Shown here one piece after another: positions 1 through 6,442 of a stretch of 27,924 nucleotides of DNA. The position numbers were made by a program, and so were the translations under genes. Numbering within the stretch: position 1 is the first letter of the stretch; each line of letters opens with the position of its first letter. The DNA comes from an archaeon. Its GTDB lineage: Archaea > B1Sed10-29 > WALL01. Below the pieces are notes generated by a model. The model was not told where the DNA came from. It ran no database searches and saw only the letters and a program-made list of their open reading frames with translations. The DNA is taken from NCBI GenBank assembly GCA_030592525.1, contig JAUVIW010000003.1, forward strand, positions 1-27,924. Direction: 5' to 3'.

Positions 1-138
1 AGCAGCCTCGACAGCCCGGTGTGCTGTATGCAAGTGATTTTCTAGCTCCTTTAACGGAACGTTCTCCGCAATACGCTTGGCTTCTTCTAAGTCAGCCCAA
101 TCCACGGAACTCCAGTTAAAGGCCTTTTTCTTCGCCAT
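1..138 (-). CDS. Hypothetical protein, N-terminal part (runs off left edge)
   Basis: Open frame from an ATG at 138 leftward to the window edge, 46 residues visible, beginning MAKKKAFNWSSVDWADLEEA. The visible part is mostly helical and charged, and I do not recognise a family. The start is supported by a TATA-like box (161-168 on the reverse strand) about 26 nt upstream, the spacing seen for leaderless genes throughout the window. The C-terminus lies outside the window, so function cannot be judged. Confidence 0.65.
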   Translation of the reverse strand, partial: MAKKKAFNWSSVDWADLEEAKRIAENVPLKELENHLHTAHRAVEAA

Positions 139-158
139 GAATACAATTGCTAGTTCAT

Positions 159-179
159 AGAATAAAAGCGTTTAGGGGG
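159..179 (-). promoter_or_regulatory. Core promoter of the left-edge gene
   Basis: On the reverse strand this reads CCTAAACG then CTTTTATTCT, a BRE-like purine/pyrimidine stretch followed by a TATA box. It lies about 26 nt upstream of the ATG at 138. The same 21 bases recur exactly at 1273-1293 in front of another gene. Confidence 0.65.
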
Positions 180-188
180 TGAAACGCA

Positions 189-470
189 TTAGTCAAGGAA
201 GGAGTATGCTTTTGACCGGTGGCCGACCACGGTTACCATAATCTTTCTCCCTTTGACGGCATACACTGCGCGGTAGTCGCCAACACGCAGACGGTAGAAC
301 ACTGTCCCGCTGGAGCCATGCAACTGCTTGATGTCGCACCCACTGCGCTTCGTGAACGGGTCTTCAGCAAGCCTCTTAAGCCCCTTCTTGATTCGCGAGC
401 GCAGCCCAGGCTCCAGCCGTGCCAATGCCCCGGCCACACCCCTCTCGACAAGGACACTATACTTCGTCAA
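189..470 (-). CDS. relE: RelE/ParE-family toxin (type II toxin-antitoxin)
   Basis: 93 residues from a TTG start at 470. The protein has the RelE fold signatures: a helical N-terminal half (VERGVAGALARLEPGLRSRI), then KQLHG, YRLRVGDYRAVYAV and a final strand with VTVVGHR. These match the substrate-binding and basic residues of RelE-type mRNA interferases that cleave ribosome-bound mRNA. The frame is open upstream to 626, but that part is the antitoxin gene read in another frame. The TTG sits 14 nt inside the antitoxin end, giving normal RelE length and translational coupling. The family call is confident; the RelE versus ParE-like target is inferred. Confidence 0.85.
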   Translation of the reverse strand: MTKYSVLVERGVAGALARLEPGLRSRIKKGLKRLAEDPFTKRSGCDIKQLHGSSGTVFYRLRVGDYRAVYAVKGRKIMVTVVGHRSKAYSFLD

Positions 471-636
471 GCGGAACGAACTCCCCTTCCTCAAGCAGCC
501 TCTCCTGCGCCTCAAAAAACAGCTGTTTTTTTGCAGCCTCAACCGCCCTCTGCAGTATTTCGTCGTAGGTCTCGCCCTTGCGCCCAAGGCTGCGAAGCCC
601 TTCCTTGGTCTGCTCGCTAACAGCAATAGTCGTCAT
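457..636 (-). CDS. relB: RelB-like antitoxin
   Basis: 59 residues, ATG at 636, TAG at 457-459, directly upstream of and overlapping the RelE-type toxin. It starts MTTIAVSEQTKEGLRSLGRK, then GETYDEILQRAVEAA and an acidic C-terminal part (LLEEGEFVPLDEV). This layout, a short N-terminal strand and helix for DNA binding and dimerisation followed by an acidic toxin-wrapping tail, is typical of small archaeal antitoxins paired with RelE. As in other such pairs it is expected to neutralise the toxin and repress the operon. The antitoxin is shorter than 60 residues but its position, overlap and start make it convincing. Confidence 0.85.
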   Translation of the reverse strand: MTTIAVSEQTKEGLRSLGRKGETYDEILQRAVEAAKKQLFFEAQERLLEEGEFVPLDEV

Positions 637-645
637 TATAATCGA

Positions 646-672
646 TATAATTGTTATAATTGTTATATTTAA
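646..672 (-). promoter_or_regulatory. Toxin-antitoxin promoter with tandem operator repeats
   Basis: Two head-to-tail copies of TATAATTGT (646-654 and 655-663) lie just upstream of the antitoxin ATG at 636 and run into a TATA-like box (about 665-672, TTAAATAT on the reverse strand). Tandem 9-mers here are a plausible binding site for the antitoxin, as in autoregulated TA operons. The autoregulation is inference. Confidence 0.5.
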
Positions 673-714
673 GGCTTTTGGGTGTGCCAGGGAAAACAGG
701 TTTAATCGCTGCCC

Positions 715-1248
715 TTAATGCTTCTGGAGCGCTATCACGCGGTCAATCGCCTTCAGCGCGCGCTCAAGCCGCGCGAGGCTCATGGGCTTGTACCTCAAGA
801 CATTCGGGTCAAGGCCCTTCGGCCGCTTCTTGTAGTTAACAATCTGTAGCTCATCCAGGTTCTGGAGCGCTCTCGTGCCGGCATGCAGGATGTTCAGGCG
901 CGTGGGCTTGCGCTTGTTGCGCACAAGCGCCCTCACCGCCTTGATGAAAGAGCTGTCGGGGTGCGCCCGCCTGGTCTTCGGAGCGAACGCGGCGAACATG
1001 ATGTCCGCAATTTCGGTGTTCACGATATGCTGCGAAGCCTTGCCCTTTACGCCCGCCATGTTCTGGAGCTTCAGTGTGACGACCTCATCCGACTCATGCA
1101 GGGAATTGACGAACTTCTTCAGCTCAGATTCCTTGCCGCCCTTGTGGACGCTGTACCCCACATGCGCCTTCATTTCCGCGTAGCTCACCACGCCGTGCTT
1201 CTTCAGCCGGCCGCGGATGAACGCCTTTGACTTCTCAAGCCGCCTCAT
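715..1248 (-). CDS. Basic winged-helix-like hypothetical protein
   Basis: 177 residues from the ATG at 1248 (MRRLEKSKAFIRGRLKKHGV). The frame stays open to 1314, but the promoter at 1273-1293 puts the transcript start close to 1248, so the short form is preferred. No family is recognised. The N-terminal 50 residues look like a helix-turn-helix (HGVVSYAEMKAHVGYSV), and the protein is rich in Lys and Arg throughout, consistent with nucleic-acid binding. A second basic patch (RNKRKPTRLNILHAG) is near residue 120. It stands alone with its own promoter, downstream of the 1318-1617 gene and on the same strand. Confidence 0.75.
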   Translation of the reverse strand: MRRLEKSKAFIRGRLKKHGVVSYAEMKAHVGYSVHKGGKESELKKFVNSLHESDEVVTLKLQNMAGVKGKASQHIVNTEIADIMFAAFAPKTRRAHPDSSFIKAVRALVRNKRKPTRLNILHAGTRALQNLDELQIVNYKKRPKGLDPNVLRYKPMSLARLERALKAIDRVIALQKH

Positions 1249-1272
1249 GACAAATAAGATTGAGGCAGTAAC

Positions 1273-1293
1273 AGAATAAAAGCGTTTAGGGGG
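1273..1293 (-). promoter_or_regulatory. Core promoter for the 1248 gene (exact copy of 159-179)
   Basis: TATA box CTTTTATT on the reverse strand (1275-1282), about 29 nt upstream of the ATG at 1248, preceded by CCTAAACG. It is identical over 21 bases to the promoter of the left-edge gene. Confidence 0.65.
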
Positions 1294-1317
1294 CTGGTTT
1301 TCTCCTATTAGCACCGG

Positions 1318-1617
1318 TCACTTTGGTGAGGCCAACGGGTAATACCCCCTGATAAAATTGAGTATGCCCACTTTCTTGTGGGCATTGAGTGACAGGCAGT
1401 CCCCGCCCTTATGCGCTAAGAGCCAGCCATTGTTCAACAGCGAGGGGATGATGCCCTTCGTAAGTGCTTTTCTGTCCTTCTCTGCGTGCCGGACGCTACG
1501 CAACATGCCATCCATACTCTGATACGCACTGCCCCAACAGCCACGCCGGCAGCCGCGCATTAGCTTGCGCAACAGCCAAGCACTAAGCTCGCCCGCAGAG
1601 CGGGGTGGTCGCCCCAT
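1318..1617 (-). CDS. Small hypothetical protein, possibly winged-helix
   Basis: 99 residues from the ATG at 1617, start chosen because the TATA-containing palindrome is centred about 27 nt upstream. It starts MGRPPRSAGELSAWLLRKLM, has a short Cys/Gly/Arg patch, then a part that could be a helix-turn-helix with wing (ALTKGIIPSLLNNGWLLAHK, later LSLNAHKKVGILNFIRG). I recognise no family. It is divergent from the winged-helix regulator at 1715 and shares a palindromic control region with it, so the two are probably controlled together. The reading frame is convincing because of the promoter, less so from composition alone. Confidence 0.6.
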   Translation of the reverse strand: MGRPPRSAGELSAWLLRKLMRGCRRGCWGSAYQSMDGMLRSVRHAEKDRKALTKGIIPSLLNNGWLLAHKGGDCLSLNAHKKVGILNFIRGYYPLASPK

Positions 1618-1637
1618 GCAACTGGTTCTAAACACGC

Positions 1638-1693
1638 CGTTATATAAATATAACGTTTAGTTGATATGCATATAACGTAAAGGTATATATACT
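1638..1693. promoter_or_regulatory. Divergent promoter with palindromic operator
   Basis: A perfect 7-bp inverted repeat, CGTTATA (1638-1644), TAAA, TATAACG (1649-1655), lies exactly where the TATA box of the leftward gene (ATG 1617) should be. A third half-site TATAACG is at 1671-1677, 22 bp (two helical turns) from the second. The rightward TATA box (GTATATATACT, 1683-1693) is 27 nt before the ATG at 1715. The likely binder is the winged-helix protein of the 1715 gene, repressing both directions. Confidence 0.6.
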
Positions 1694-1714
1694 TAGAGGT
1701 GTGTATATTGCAGT

Positions 1715-2026
1715 ATGTCCTTGCTATTGGATTTCCTGGGGGAGACACCTGAGCTAAGGATTCTGGATTTCTTTATCGAGAACGATATCTTTGATTATTC
1801 CATGGCGGACGTCGCCAGGGGAATTGGGATGGCCCGAGTCACCATCAAGCGTGTTTTCGGGGACATGGCGGGGGACAAGCTGATTGTCCCAACCCGAAAA
1901 GTGGGCAAGGCCCAACTCTATGAATTGAACAAGGATAGCCCGGTTGTCCAAACGCTTTTGAAGCTGGATATGGACATCATGCACCAGCATGCAGCTGAAA
2001 AGAAAACAGCCAGGGCAGTTGCCTGA
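1715..2026 (+). CDS. Archaeal winged-helix transcription regulator
   Basis: 103 residues. The N-terminal part (LLDFLGETPELRILDFFIEN) followed by FDYSMADVARGIGMARVTIKR is a classic winged-helix DNA-binding domain: the helix-turn-helix is about residues 29-48 and the wing about 55-72 (KLIVPTRKVGKAQLYELN). The C-terminal helix (SPVVQTLLKLDMDIM) is the usual dimerisation helix of this common archaeal family. The leaderless start at 1715 fits the TATA box at 1683-1693. It is next to a palindromic operator and divergent from the 1617 gene, so autoregulation is likely. Confidence 0.85.
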   Translation: MSLLLDFLGETPELRILDFFIENDIFDYSMADVARGIGMARVTIKRVFGDMAGDKLIVPTRKVGKAQLYELNKDSPVVQTLLKLDMDIMHQHAAEKKTARAVA

Positions 2027-2049
2027 CTGCCACGCACCCAAAAAAGTGT

Positions 2050-2391
2050 TTAGGGGCCGGGTGGCTTACTGATGAGCTTTTTCTTTCCTATTCCAATTAT
2101 TGGCTTCCCACCTAACTTAGAGTACACGCCGACAAAAACCCAAGCCACCACAGCCCAGAACACTGCATTAATCACCAAGCTCATCGCATAAAAATCGTAG
2201 GGCGTGGGCTTGTCCCATACATTGACCACATGATGGTTTATGACAGGCGCAGGGAACCCGTACTGCCTGTCAACAACACCTTCCGAGTTTGTGGTAACAT
2301 AGCCAGATTGTATGAGCGTGCTGCCAACCAACAGCAGCAATAGTAACAGCACCTTCCCGAAAGTCGGCTTGAAGAAGTTCATTACACCCAT
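2050..2391 (-). CDS. Small two-helix membrane protein
   Basis: 113 residues. There are two hydrophobic segments: about residues 13-30 (VLLLLLLLVGSTLIQSG) and 70-92 (SLVINAVFWAVVAWVFVGVY). The loop between them, about 40 residues with VDRQYGFPAPVINHHVVNVW, is probably outside, and a short Lys-rich tail (GKKKLISK) is in the cytoplasm. The function is unknown. The start at 2391 fits the TATA box at 2414-2421 on the reverse strand; a second ATG three codons later (2382) cannot be excluded. It is convergent with the 1715 gene. Confidence 0.75.
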   Translation of the reverse strand: MGVMNFFKPTFGKVLLLLLLLVGSTLIQSGYVTTNSEGVVDRQYGFPAPVINHHVVNVWDKPTPYDFYAMSLVINAVFWAVVAWVFVGVYSKLGGKPIIGIGKKKLISKPPGP

Positions 2392-2413
2392 ATCCCAACT
2401 AATGGATAAGGCT

Positions 2414-2444
2414 AATAAAAACGTATGGGCAAAACATTTTTATT
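2414..2444. promoter_or_regulatory. Bidirectional promoter region (2391 and 2467 genes)
   Basis: A reverse-strand TATA box (TTTTTATT, 2414-2421) is 26 nt from the ATG at 2391. A forward TATA box (TTTTTATT, 2437-2444) is 26 nt from the ATG at 2467. Confidence 0.65.
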
Positions 2445-2466
2445 CCAGAAGCGCTTTGGTAGTGCC

Positions 2467-2640
2467 ATGGCAAAGAAAGCAATGGACAACACGGATGTAG
2501 TGATTGGGGTGGCCGGAGGCATCGGGCTCGGAATGCTCCTGGGGAACGAGTTCGCAGGAACCTTCATCACCCTCCTGGGCGCGCTGCTAATAGTTGCGTC
2601 ACTGGCCTCGATGATACTCCTGTCCACAAAGAAAATCTGA
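2467..2640 (+). CDS. Tiny membrane protein, 57 residues
   Basis: 57 residues from the ATG at 2467 (MAKKAMDNTDVVIGVAGGIG). The frame is open from 2425, but the forward TATA box at 2437-2444 lies inside that extension and is 26 nt before 2467, so the short leaderless form is chosen. It has two short hydrophobic segments separated by GNEFAG (about residues 11-26 and 31-52), ending LSTKKI. No family is recognised; it may be a small inner-membrane hairpin protein. Confidence 0.7.
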   Translation: MAKKAMDNTDVVIGVAGGIGLGMLLGNEFAGTFITLLGALLIVASLASMILLSTKKI

Positions 2641-2708
2641 GTGAACGCGTTTGAGGCTGGGGCTGGCGAGAGCAATGCTTTTATGGGCTGAGAAACCAAT
2701 AGTACTTA

Positions 2709-3119
2709 ATGGCGTTTTGGCGTAAGGCAGCTCAAAAGTTCAGGGGCTTTTTCGAGGAAGAGCCTGAAGGCCTCGGCGAGCACAAGGACGCAATCAGTAT
2801 GCATGCAGGCGACGTGCTCGACCTCGCGGAAGCTGTCAAGGACACCAAAATGAGCAGGAAACTGAACGAGAGAGTGCATCATATGCGCGAAGCAGTGCAA
2901 TCAGTCCACGCACGAGTACCGCTCACAGAGTTCCACCTGAACGCACTGGAAGACATGTGCGAAGTGGCCGGCAGAAAAAGCAAGGGCGCGAAAAAAGTGG
3001 CGGCCCTGCAGGAAGCAGTCATTGGGTACAGGCGAGTGCTCGAACACTCCCCGAAGCCAAGCAAGGTGTTCAAGAGGCCCGCGCCCAAGCGTCGGGGCAG
3101 GCCCCGCCCCGCGATATAG
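2709..3119 (+). CDS. Basic helical hypothetical protein with AT-hook-like tail
   Basis: 136 residues with no recognised family. The body is predominantly charged helices (HAGDVLDLAEAVKDTKMSRK, LNERVHHMREAVQSVHARV), like a small helical bundle or coiled coil. The last 20 residues are strongly basic and end KRRGRPRPAI, where the RGRP core resembles an AT-hook, so minor-groove DNA binding is possible. A leaderless start at 2709 is backed by CTTTTATG at 2678-2685, 27 nt upstream. A chromatin or DNA-associated role is only inference. Confidence 0.75.
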   Translation: MAFWRKAAQKFRGFFEEEPEGLGEHKDAISMHAGDVLDLAEAVKDTKMSRKLNERVHHMREAVQSVHARVPLTEFHLNALEDMCEVAGRKSKGAKKVAALQEAVIGYRRVLEHSPKPSKVFKRPAPKRRGRPRPAI

Positions 3120-3160
3120 CCCAGCGCAAGCCAGAATGAGAGGCCATTACGCACAAAGCC

Positions 3161-3168
3161 TTTTTATT
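3161..3168 (+). promoter_or_regulatory. TATA box of the 3192-4605 operon
   Basis: TTTTTATT preceded by the BRE-like ACAAAGCC, 27 nt upstream of the ATG at 3192. Near-identical boxes occur at 5021 and 7182. Confidence 0.65.
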
Positions 3169-3191
3169 CTCCGAAAGCCCTATTTAAAGTG

Positions 3192-3773
3192 ATGATTGAG
3201 GCTGCATTGGTATCGTTTGTTCTGGGCTTCGTGGCGTTCTTCGCCACTGGCATAGACGACACGCTCACCTACGCCGGGGGATACGTCCACAACGGCAAAA
3301 CCACAACAAAGCACCTAATCACCATCGGCATATTCATCGGCACCTTCATCGCCCTGGGAATAGCCATGTTCGCCGGAGAGCTCATGCACGCCATCCCCGG
3401 AAAGCAGCTGATAGGCGGCGGGGCGCTCATCCTCTTCGGGGCATACGTGGCCATTGGCAAGGAATACCTCGGCCAAAAGACAAAGAAGCACATTCTTCCA
3501 CAGGCAACGCCGCACGGCCCGCTGCAATATGTCTTTCTCGGTGTCACGCTCTTCTTTGCCACGGGGCTTGACGACATCATCTCCTACTCAAACCTGATGA
3601 TAAGCAACGGCGCATGGGAGTTCATCGCCCTCGGAGTGATAATAGCGACCATTGCATCAGTGCTAATGGCGAACTTCTTGAGTAAAAAGCTCAAGAAGCT
3701 CAAGCACCCGGAGCGCATAGGTGGCTCAGTCATATGCCTCATGGGCATCCTGATTGCATCGGGAGTGCTCTGA
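3192..3773 (+). CDS. CadD/LysE-superfamily-like membrane transporter
   Basis: 193 residues from the ATG at 3192; a GTG one codon earlier is in frame but less likely. It has about six hydrophobic segments in two homologous halves. Each half opens with the same motif, FATGIDDTLTYAG (residues 17-29) and FATGLDDIISYSN (122-134). The duplicated hydrophobic-x-T-x-(I/L)DD motif resembles the CadD and related LysE-superfamily exporters (cadmium or other cations), where the acidic pair lies in the membrane. The exact substrate cannot be told. It is followed 1 nt later by the 3775 gene, so they form one transcript. Confidence 0.7.
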   Translation: MIEAALVSFVLGFVAFFATGIDDTLTYAGGYVHNGKTTTKHLITIGIFIGTFIALGIAMFAGELMHAIPGKQLIGGGALILFGAYVAIGKEYLGQKTKKHILPQATPHGPLQYVFLGVTLFFATGLDDIISYSNLMISNGAWEFIALGVIIATIASVLMANFLSKKLKKLKHPERIGGSVICLMGILIASGVL

Positions 3774-3774
3774 A

Positions 3775-4605
3775 ATGGAAAAAGCGGAAAAGCGCGTTAG
3801 GCAGCTCAAGAGGCGGAAGTATTACATAGACAAGAACGTGCATGGCGGCGAAACCCACGAAAAGATTGCCGAAGGAGTCAAGCGCATAAAGGCGTTCAGG
3901 AAATTCTTCCACTCGAAGCACTTGGAAGAGTTCGCCCTTGATGCCGGAACCCTGCCCTCTGTATTATACTTGGAATACACCCGGGAACTAACCAAGGGCC
4001 TCACAAAGCTCAATGACAAGCAGGTTAAGGCACGGGCGAAAAGGTTTGGGTGCGGCTTCAAAATGCTTTCTGACTGGCAGTACCGCCTGAAAAAGGACAA
4101 GGAGTACATAAACGGTGTTTTCCGAACCGCGCTGAAGCGCGACGAGCTCAAATCAGACTTATACGACCGCATGACAAAGAGAATAGTGCCAAGCAGGGCC
4201 ACGATGTGCCGCGACCTATGCGAAAAGCATGGCATATCTGACAGGTGGTTTGGCTTGAGGTTCAATGAGATGTTCACTGACCCGCACACACGCGCGTTCC
4301 TCAACTCAAAATACAAGGCGCAACACGAAAAGAAACGGCCTCCAATCAAGATGGATTTGAGCAAGGCAACAAAGGAAAAGCTGTTCGCGCGCCTCGACGA
4401 AGTGGACAGCCTTGTCGGGGTCTACGCCGACAACTCAAAGCCCAAGGCGCTGTCCACCCTCACCAAGGAACTGCGCAGGGCAGGCGAGCCCACCAACTTC
4501 GAAAACATGTTCCGGAAGACCAAGAGGGATGACAGGCGCGCCGGAGAGGGCTGGCGCACGTTCGAGGACGCTGTCAAGGAATGGGAAAAATCCAAGAAGA
4601 AGTGA
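3775..4605 (+). CDS. Basic hypothetical protein, paralogue of the 5051 product
   Basis: 276 residues, ATG one base after the stop of the transporter at 3192 (co-transcribed). It is lysine-rich and helical. The N-terminal 100 residues align by eye with the 5051 product: KRVRQLK against KRVEKLK, GETHEKI against LTSEKL, and DAGTLPSVLYLEYTREL against DRVGTLASVFYAETIYP. A helix-turn-helix-like stretch follows (CRDLCEKHGISDRWFGLRFN), with a C-terminal extension ending KEWEKSKKK that the paralogue lacks. It is probably a DNA- or RNA-binding protein of a lineage-specific family; no enzymatic motif is seen. Confidence 0.75.
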   Translation: MEKAEKRVRQLKRRKYYIDKNVHGGETHEKIAEGVKRIKAFRKFFHSKHLEEFALDAGTLPSVLYLEYTRELTKGLTKLNDKQVKARAKRFGCGFKMLSDWQYRLKKDKEYINGVFRTALKRDELKSDLYDRMTKRIVPSRATMCRDLCEKHGISDRWFGLRFNEMFTDPHTRAFLNSKYKAQHEKKRPPIKMDLSKATKEKLFARLDEVDSLVGVYADNSKPKALSTLTKELRRAGEPTNFENMFRKTKRDDRRAGEGWRTFEDAVKEWEKSKKK

Positions 4606-4606
4606 G

Positions 4607-4972
4607 TCAGTTCACTATTGCGTAGTGGCACTCCACAACGTGATTTTCCTCGTTAATCACGGCGTTGTAAATCTTGCCCGTGCGCAAGTCCTTGCCGTCG
4701 ACATTAACCAGGTACGTGTCGTCGAGCACGACCTCCATGTCCCAGTCGCCGGGCGGGAACTCGATATTGCCGCCGCGGTGGATCACTTTGCCGCCCTGTG
4801 TCCAGTCGCACGCGAGCGACGCGAGAATCATTGCATCGGTGTCAGTCAGCGGGCCCGCAGCGTAGATCATGGTGTGGCTGGAAACATCATCACCGCTGAT
4901 GGTCCACGTGGCCGTGCTGCCAATGCACCCCGCGAGGAGCACTGCACAGAATACTAGCAACAGTCGTTTCAT
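4607..4972 (-). CDS. Small lipoprotein
   Basis: 121 residues. The N-terminus MKRLLLVFCAVLLAGCIG has a lipobox-like LLAGC with Cys16, so a lipid-anchored extracytoplasmic protein is predicted. The mature part is mostly beta-like (MIYAAGPLTDTDAMILASLA, then DMEVVLDDTYLVNVDGKDLR) with two more cysteines. I recognise no family. The start fits the reverse-strand TATA box at 4996-5003. It is convergent with the 3775 gene; the two stops are one base apart. Confidence 0.75.
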   Translation of the reverse strand: MKRLLLVFCAVLLAGCIGSTATWTISGDDVSSHTMIYAAGPLTDTDAMILASLACDWTQGGKVIHRGGNIEFPPGDWDMEVVLDDTYLVNVDGKDLRTGKIYNAVINEENHVVECHYAIVN

Positions 4973-4995
4973 GCTCTACAGCAAGGGGCAAGGGG

Positions 4996-5028
4996 AATAA
5001 AAGCGTTTAGGCACAAAGGGTTTTTATT
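4996..5028. promoter_or_regulatory. Divergent promoters (4972 and 5051 genes)
   Basis: A reverse-strand TATA box CTTTTATT (4996-5003) with CCTAAACG beside it serves the lipoprotein at 4972. A forward TTTTTATT (5021-5028) preceded by GCACAAAGGG serves the ATG at 5051, 26 nt downstream. Confidence 0.65.
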
Positions 5029-5050
5029 CTGCCGGCGTGTTAATTAGTGT

Positions 5051-5566
5051 ATGCCCAGAATGCGGGAGCTGAAGAAGCGGGTTGAAAAGCTCAAGGAATC
5101 CACGTACTTCAAGCATAAGTCAGGGGCATCAGGGCTCACATCAGAGAAGCTTTCGGACGCATTTGAGGAGTATCTGGGCACGTCCAGGAGGCTGAGCGAC
5201 ACGCGATTCATGGCAGACAGGGTGGGAACACTTGCGTCCGTGTTCTACGCCGAAACCATTTACCCAAAATCACTCCCCAAAGATGCTGCTGTCCCTACCA
5301 AGCGGCTGGAAAGCCTGCTGAAAAAAGACGAGCAGTTGGTCTGGATGTACGGCGTACTCTATAGGCTCCGCGTTCCCACAGACAAGGGTGGGCTCATAGA
5401 GAGGGCGAAGAAAGAGGTAGGGCTGACATATGGCTCGTTCAATAGCCACTTGAAGTACCTAAAGAACGAACGCCACCTCAAGGACACGATGCGCGAAAAA
5501 ATCGAGCTGTTGTACAACAAGAAAAAGCGCGGTCCATCCCACCTGAAAAAAGTGAAACCGGACTAA
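5051..5566 (+). CDS. Basic hypothetical protein, helix-turn-helix-like
   Basis: 171 residues, leaderless ATG at 5051. The body aligns with the N-terminal part of the 3775 product (KRVEKLK, DRVGTLASVFYAETIYP, SLLKKDEQLVWMYGVLYRL). The C-terminal part carries a helix-turn-helix-like ERAKKEVGLTYGSFNSHLKY and a basic tail with KKKRGP. It is thus a shorter member of a family of probable nucleic-acid-binding proteins local to this region. Its last 4 bases (5563-5566) overlap the end of the convergent 5563-6408 gene. Confidence 0.75.
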   Translation: MPRMRELKKRVEKLKESTYFKHKSGASGLTSEKLSDAFEEYLGTSRRLSDTRFMADRVGTLASVFYAETIYPKSLPKDAAVPTKRLESLLKKDEQLVWMYGVLYRLRVPTDKGGLIERAKKEVGLTYGSFNSHLKYLKNERHLKDTMREKIELLYNKKKRGPSHLKKVKPD

Positions 5567-6408
5567 TCCCGCTTCTTCTTTTTCTCTGTGTGGCCGCACC
5601 TTTCGAGGGCAGTGTAAAGGAGGTTACTGTCCCACACACCAGTGCGCCTTGAGACCTCGTCCATGAACTCACCAAAGTCATCGAAGCCCATCTCACTCGC
5701 TTTCCTTGCCTCGGCAACAAAGTCATGGGGCTCAATCTCCTCGTATTCAAGGAGCTTCGTCAAGCCCCGCGGCAGGCGGGAGCCCTTCAGGGTGTACTGC
5801 TTCTTCTTTTTTGGCTTCAAGGACCTCTCCAGCTTTGCCTTCTCTTTGGCATGCTTCAGCTTGTAAGCGTAAGTGTACGCATTCGCATTCACGCCCTCCA
5901 CAGCAAATATTTCCCCTTTCACCGCAAGGCTGTTCAGGAACTTCGAGATGTTCGTGGTGAAGAGCTTGTGGTCAAGCGACCCATATTTCTTTTCCACGTG
6001 GCGCTTCATGTTCTTCTGCAGGTACTGCTTGATGAGGCACGTCGTCGTGCCTTCCTTCATTTCATCGTGGACAAACAGCACGAACTTATTCAGCTCATGG
6101 CCCTCTGGCTCGAGCTGCGTCGCAAGGCTCGCGAACTTATTTCTGAGCTCAGGGAGTTCCGGGTGCGCCTTGAGCCATTTGTGTGTTGGCAGAACATAGC
6201 GGCCCTTTTCCAAGCGCACCAGCTCACCGCTGGCATGTAACTTGCCCAAGCTGTTCTGGATTGTTTTTTCGTTATGCATGCCATCAAGCGCCTCAACGAA
6301 TTGGCCTGTCTTAAGGCAGCTATGCTGCCCGAAAGACTTGTGCAGCCCCTCCTTGAGGCCGTGCTTCCGTACGTTGTCGCGGACCTTTTCCCTGAATGGC
6401 TTGGGCAT
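5563..6408 (-). CDS. Winged-helix-like hypothetical protein
   Basis: 281 residues from the ATG at 6408; the frame is open to 6429, but TATA 6432-6439 is 27 nt before 6408. Residues about 20-75 look like a winged helix: a recognition region (FVEALDGMHNEKTIQNSLGK) and a wing (LVRLEKGRYVLP). The middle is helical, followed by a lysine-rich linker (LERSLKPKKKKQY) and an acidic C-terminal domain ending GHTEKKKKRD. Family unknown; DNA binding is likely, function otherwise open. The gene ends inside the end of the 5051 gene by 4 bases. Confidence 0.75.
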   Translation of the reverse strand: MPKPFREKVRDNVRKHGLKEGLHKSFGQHSCLKTGQFVEALDGMHNEKTIQNSLGKLHASGELVRLEKGRYVLPTHKWLKAHPELPELRNKFASLATQLEPEGHELNKFVLFVHDEMKEGTTTCLIKQYLQKNMKRHVEKKYGSLDHKLFTTNISKFLNSLAVKGEIFAVEGVNANAYTYAYKLKHAKEKAKLERSLKPKKKKQYTLKGSRLPRGLTKLLEYEEIEPHDFVAEARKASEMGFDDFGEFMDEVSRRTGVWDSNLLYTALERCGHTEKKKKRD

Positions 6409-6431
6409 GAGGTGGAATAAGGATGACAAAG

Positions 6432-6439
6432 AATAAAAA
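6432..6439 (-). promoter_or_regulatory. TATA box of the 6408 gene
   Basis: TTTTTATT on the reverse strand, 27 nt upstream of the ATG at 6408 and 4 nt short of the stop of the upstream nuclease-like gene. Confidence 0.6.
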
Positions 6440-6442
6440 GGG

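Noticed and set aside
471..626. N-terminal extension of the RelE toxin
   Set aside because: It is the antitoxin gene read in another frame; the toxin would be too long for the family.
1560..1748. Reverse-strand open frame across the divergent promoter
   Set aside because: It covers the palindrome and both TATA boxes; no plausible product.
4412..4957. Forward open frame of 181 codons
   Set aside because: It spans the end of the 3775 gene and runs opposite the lipoprotein; no promoter and no recognisable domain.
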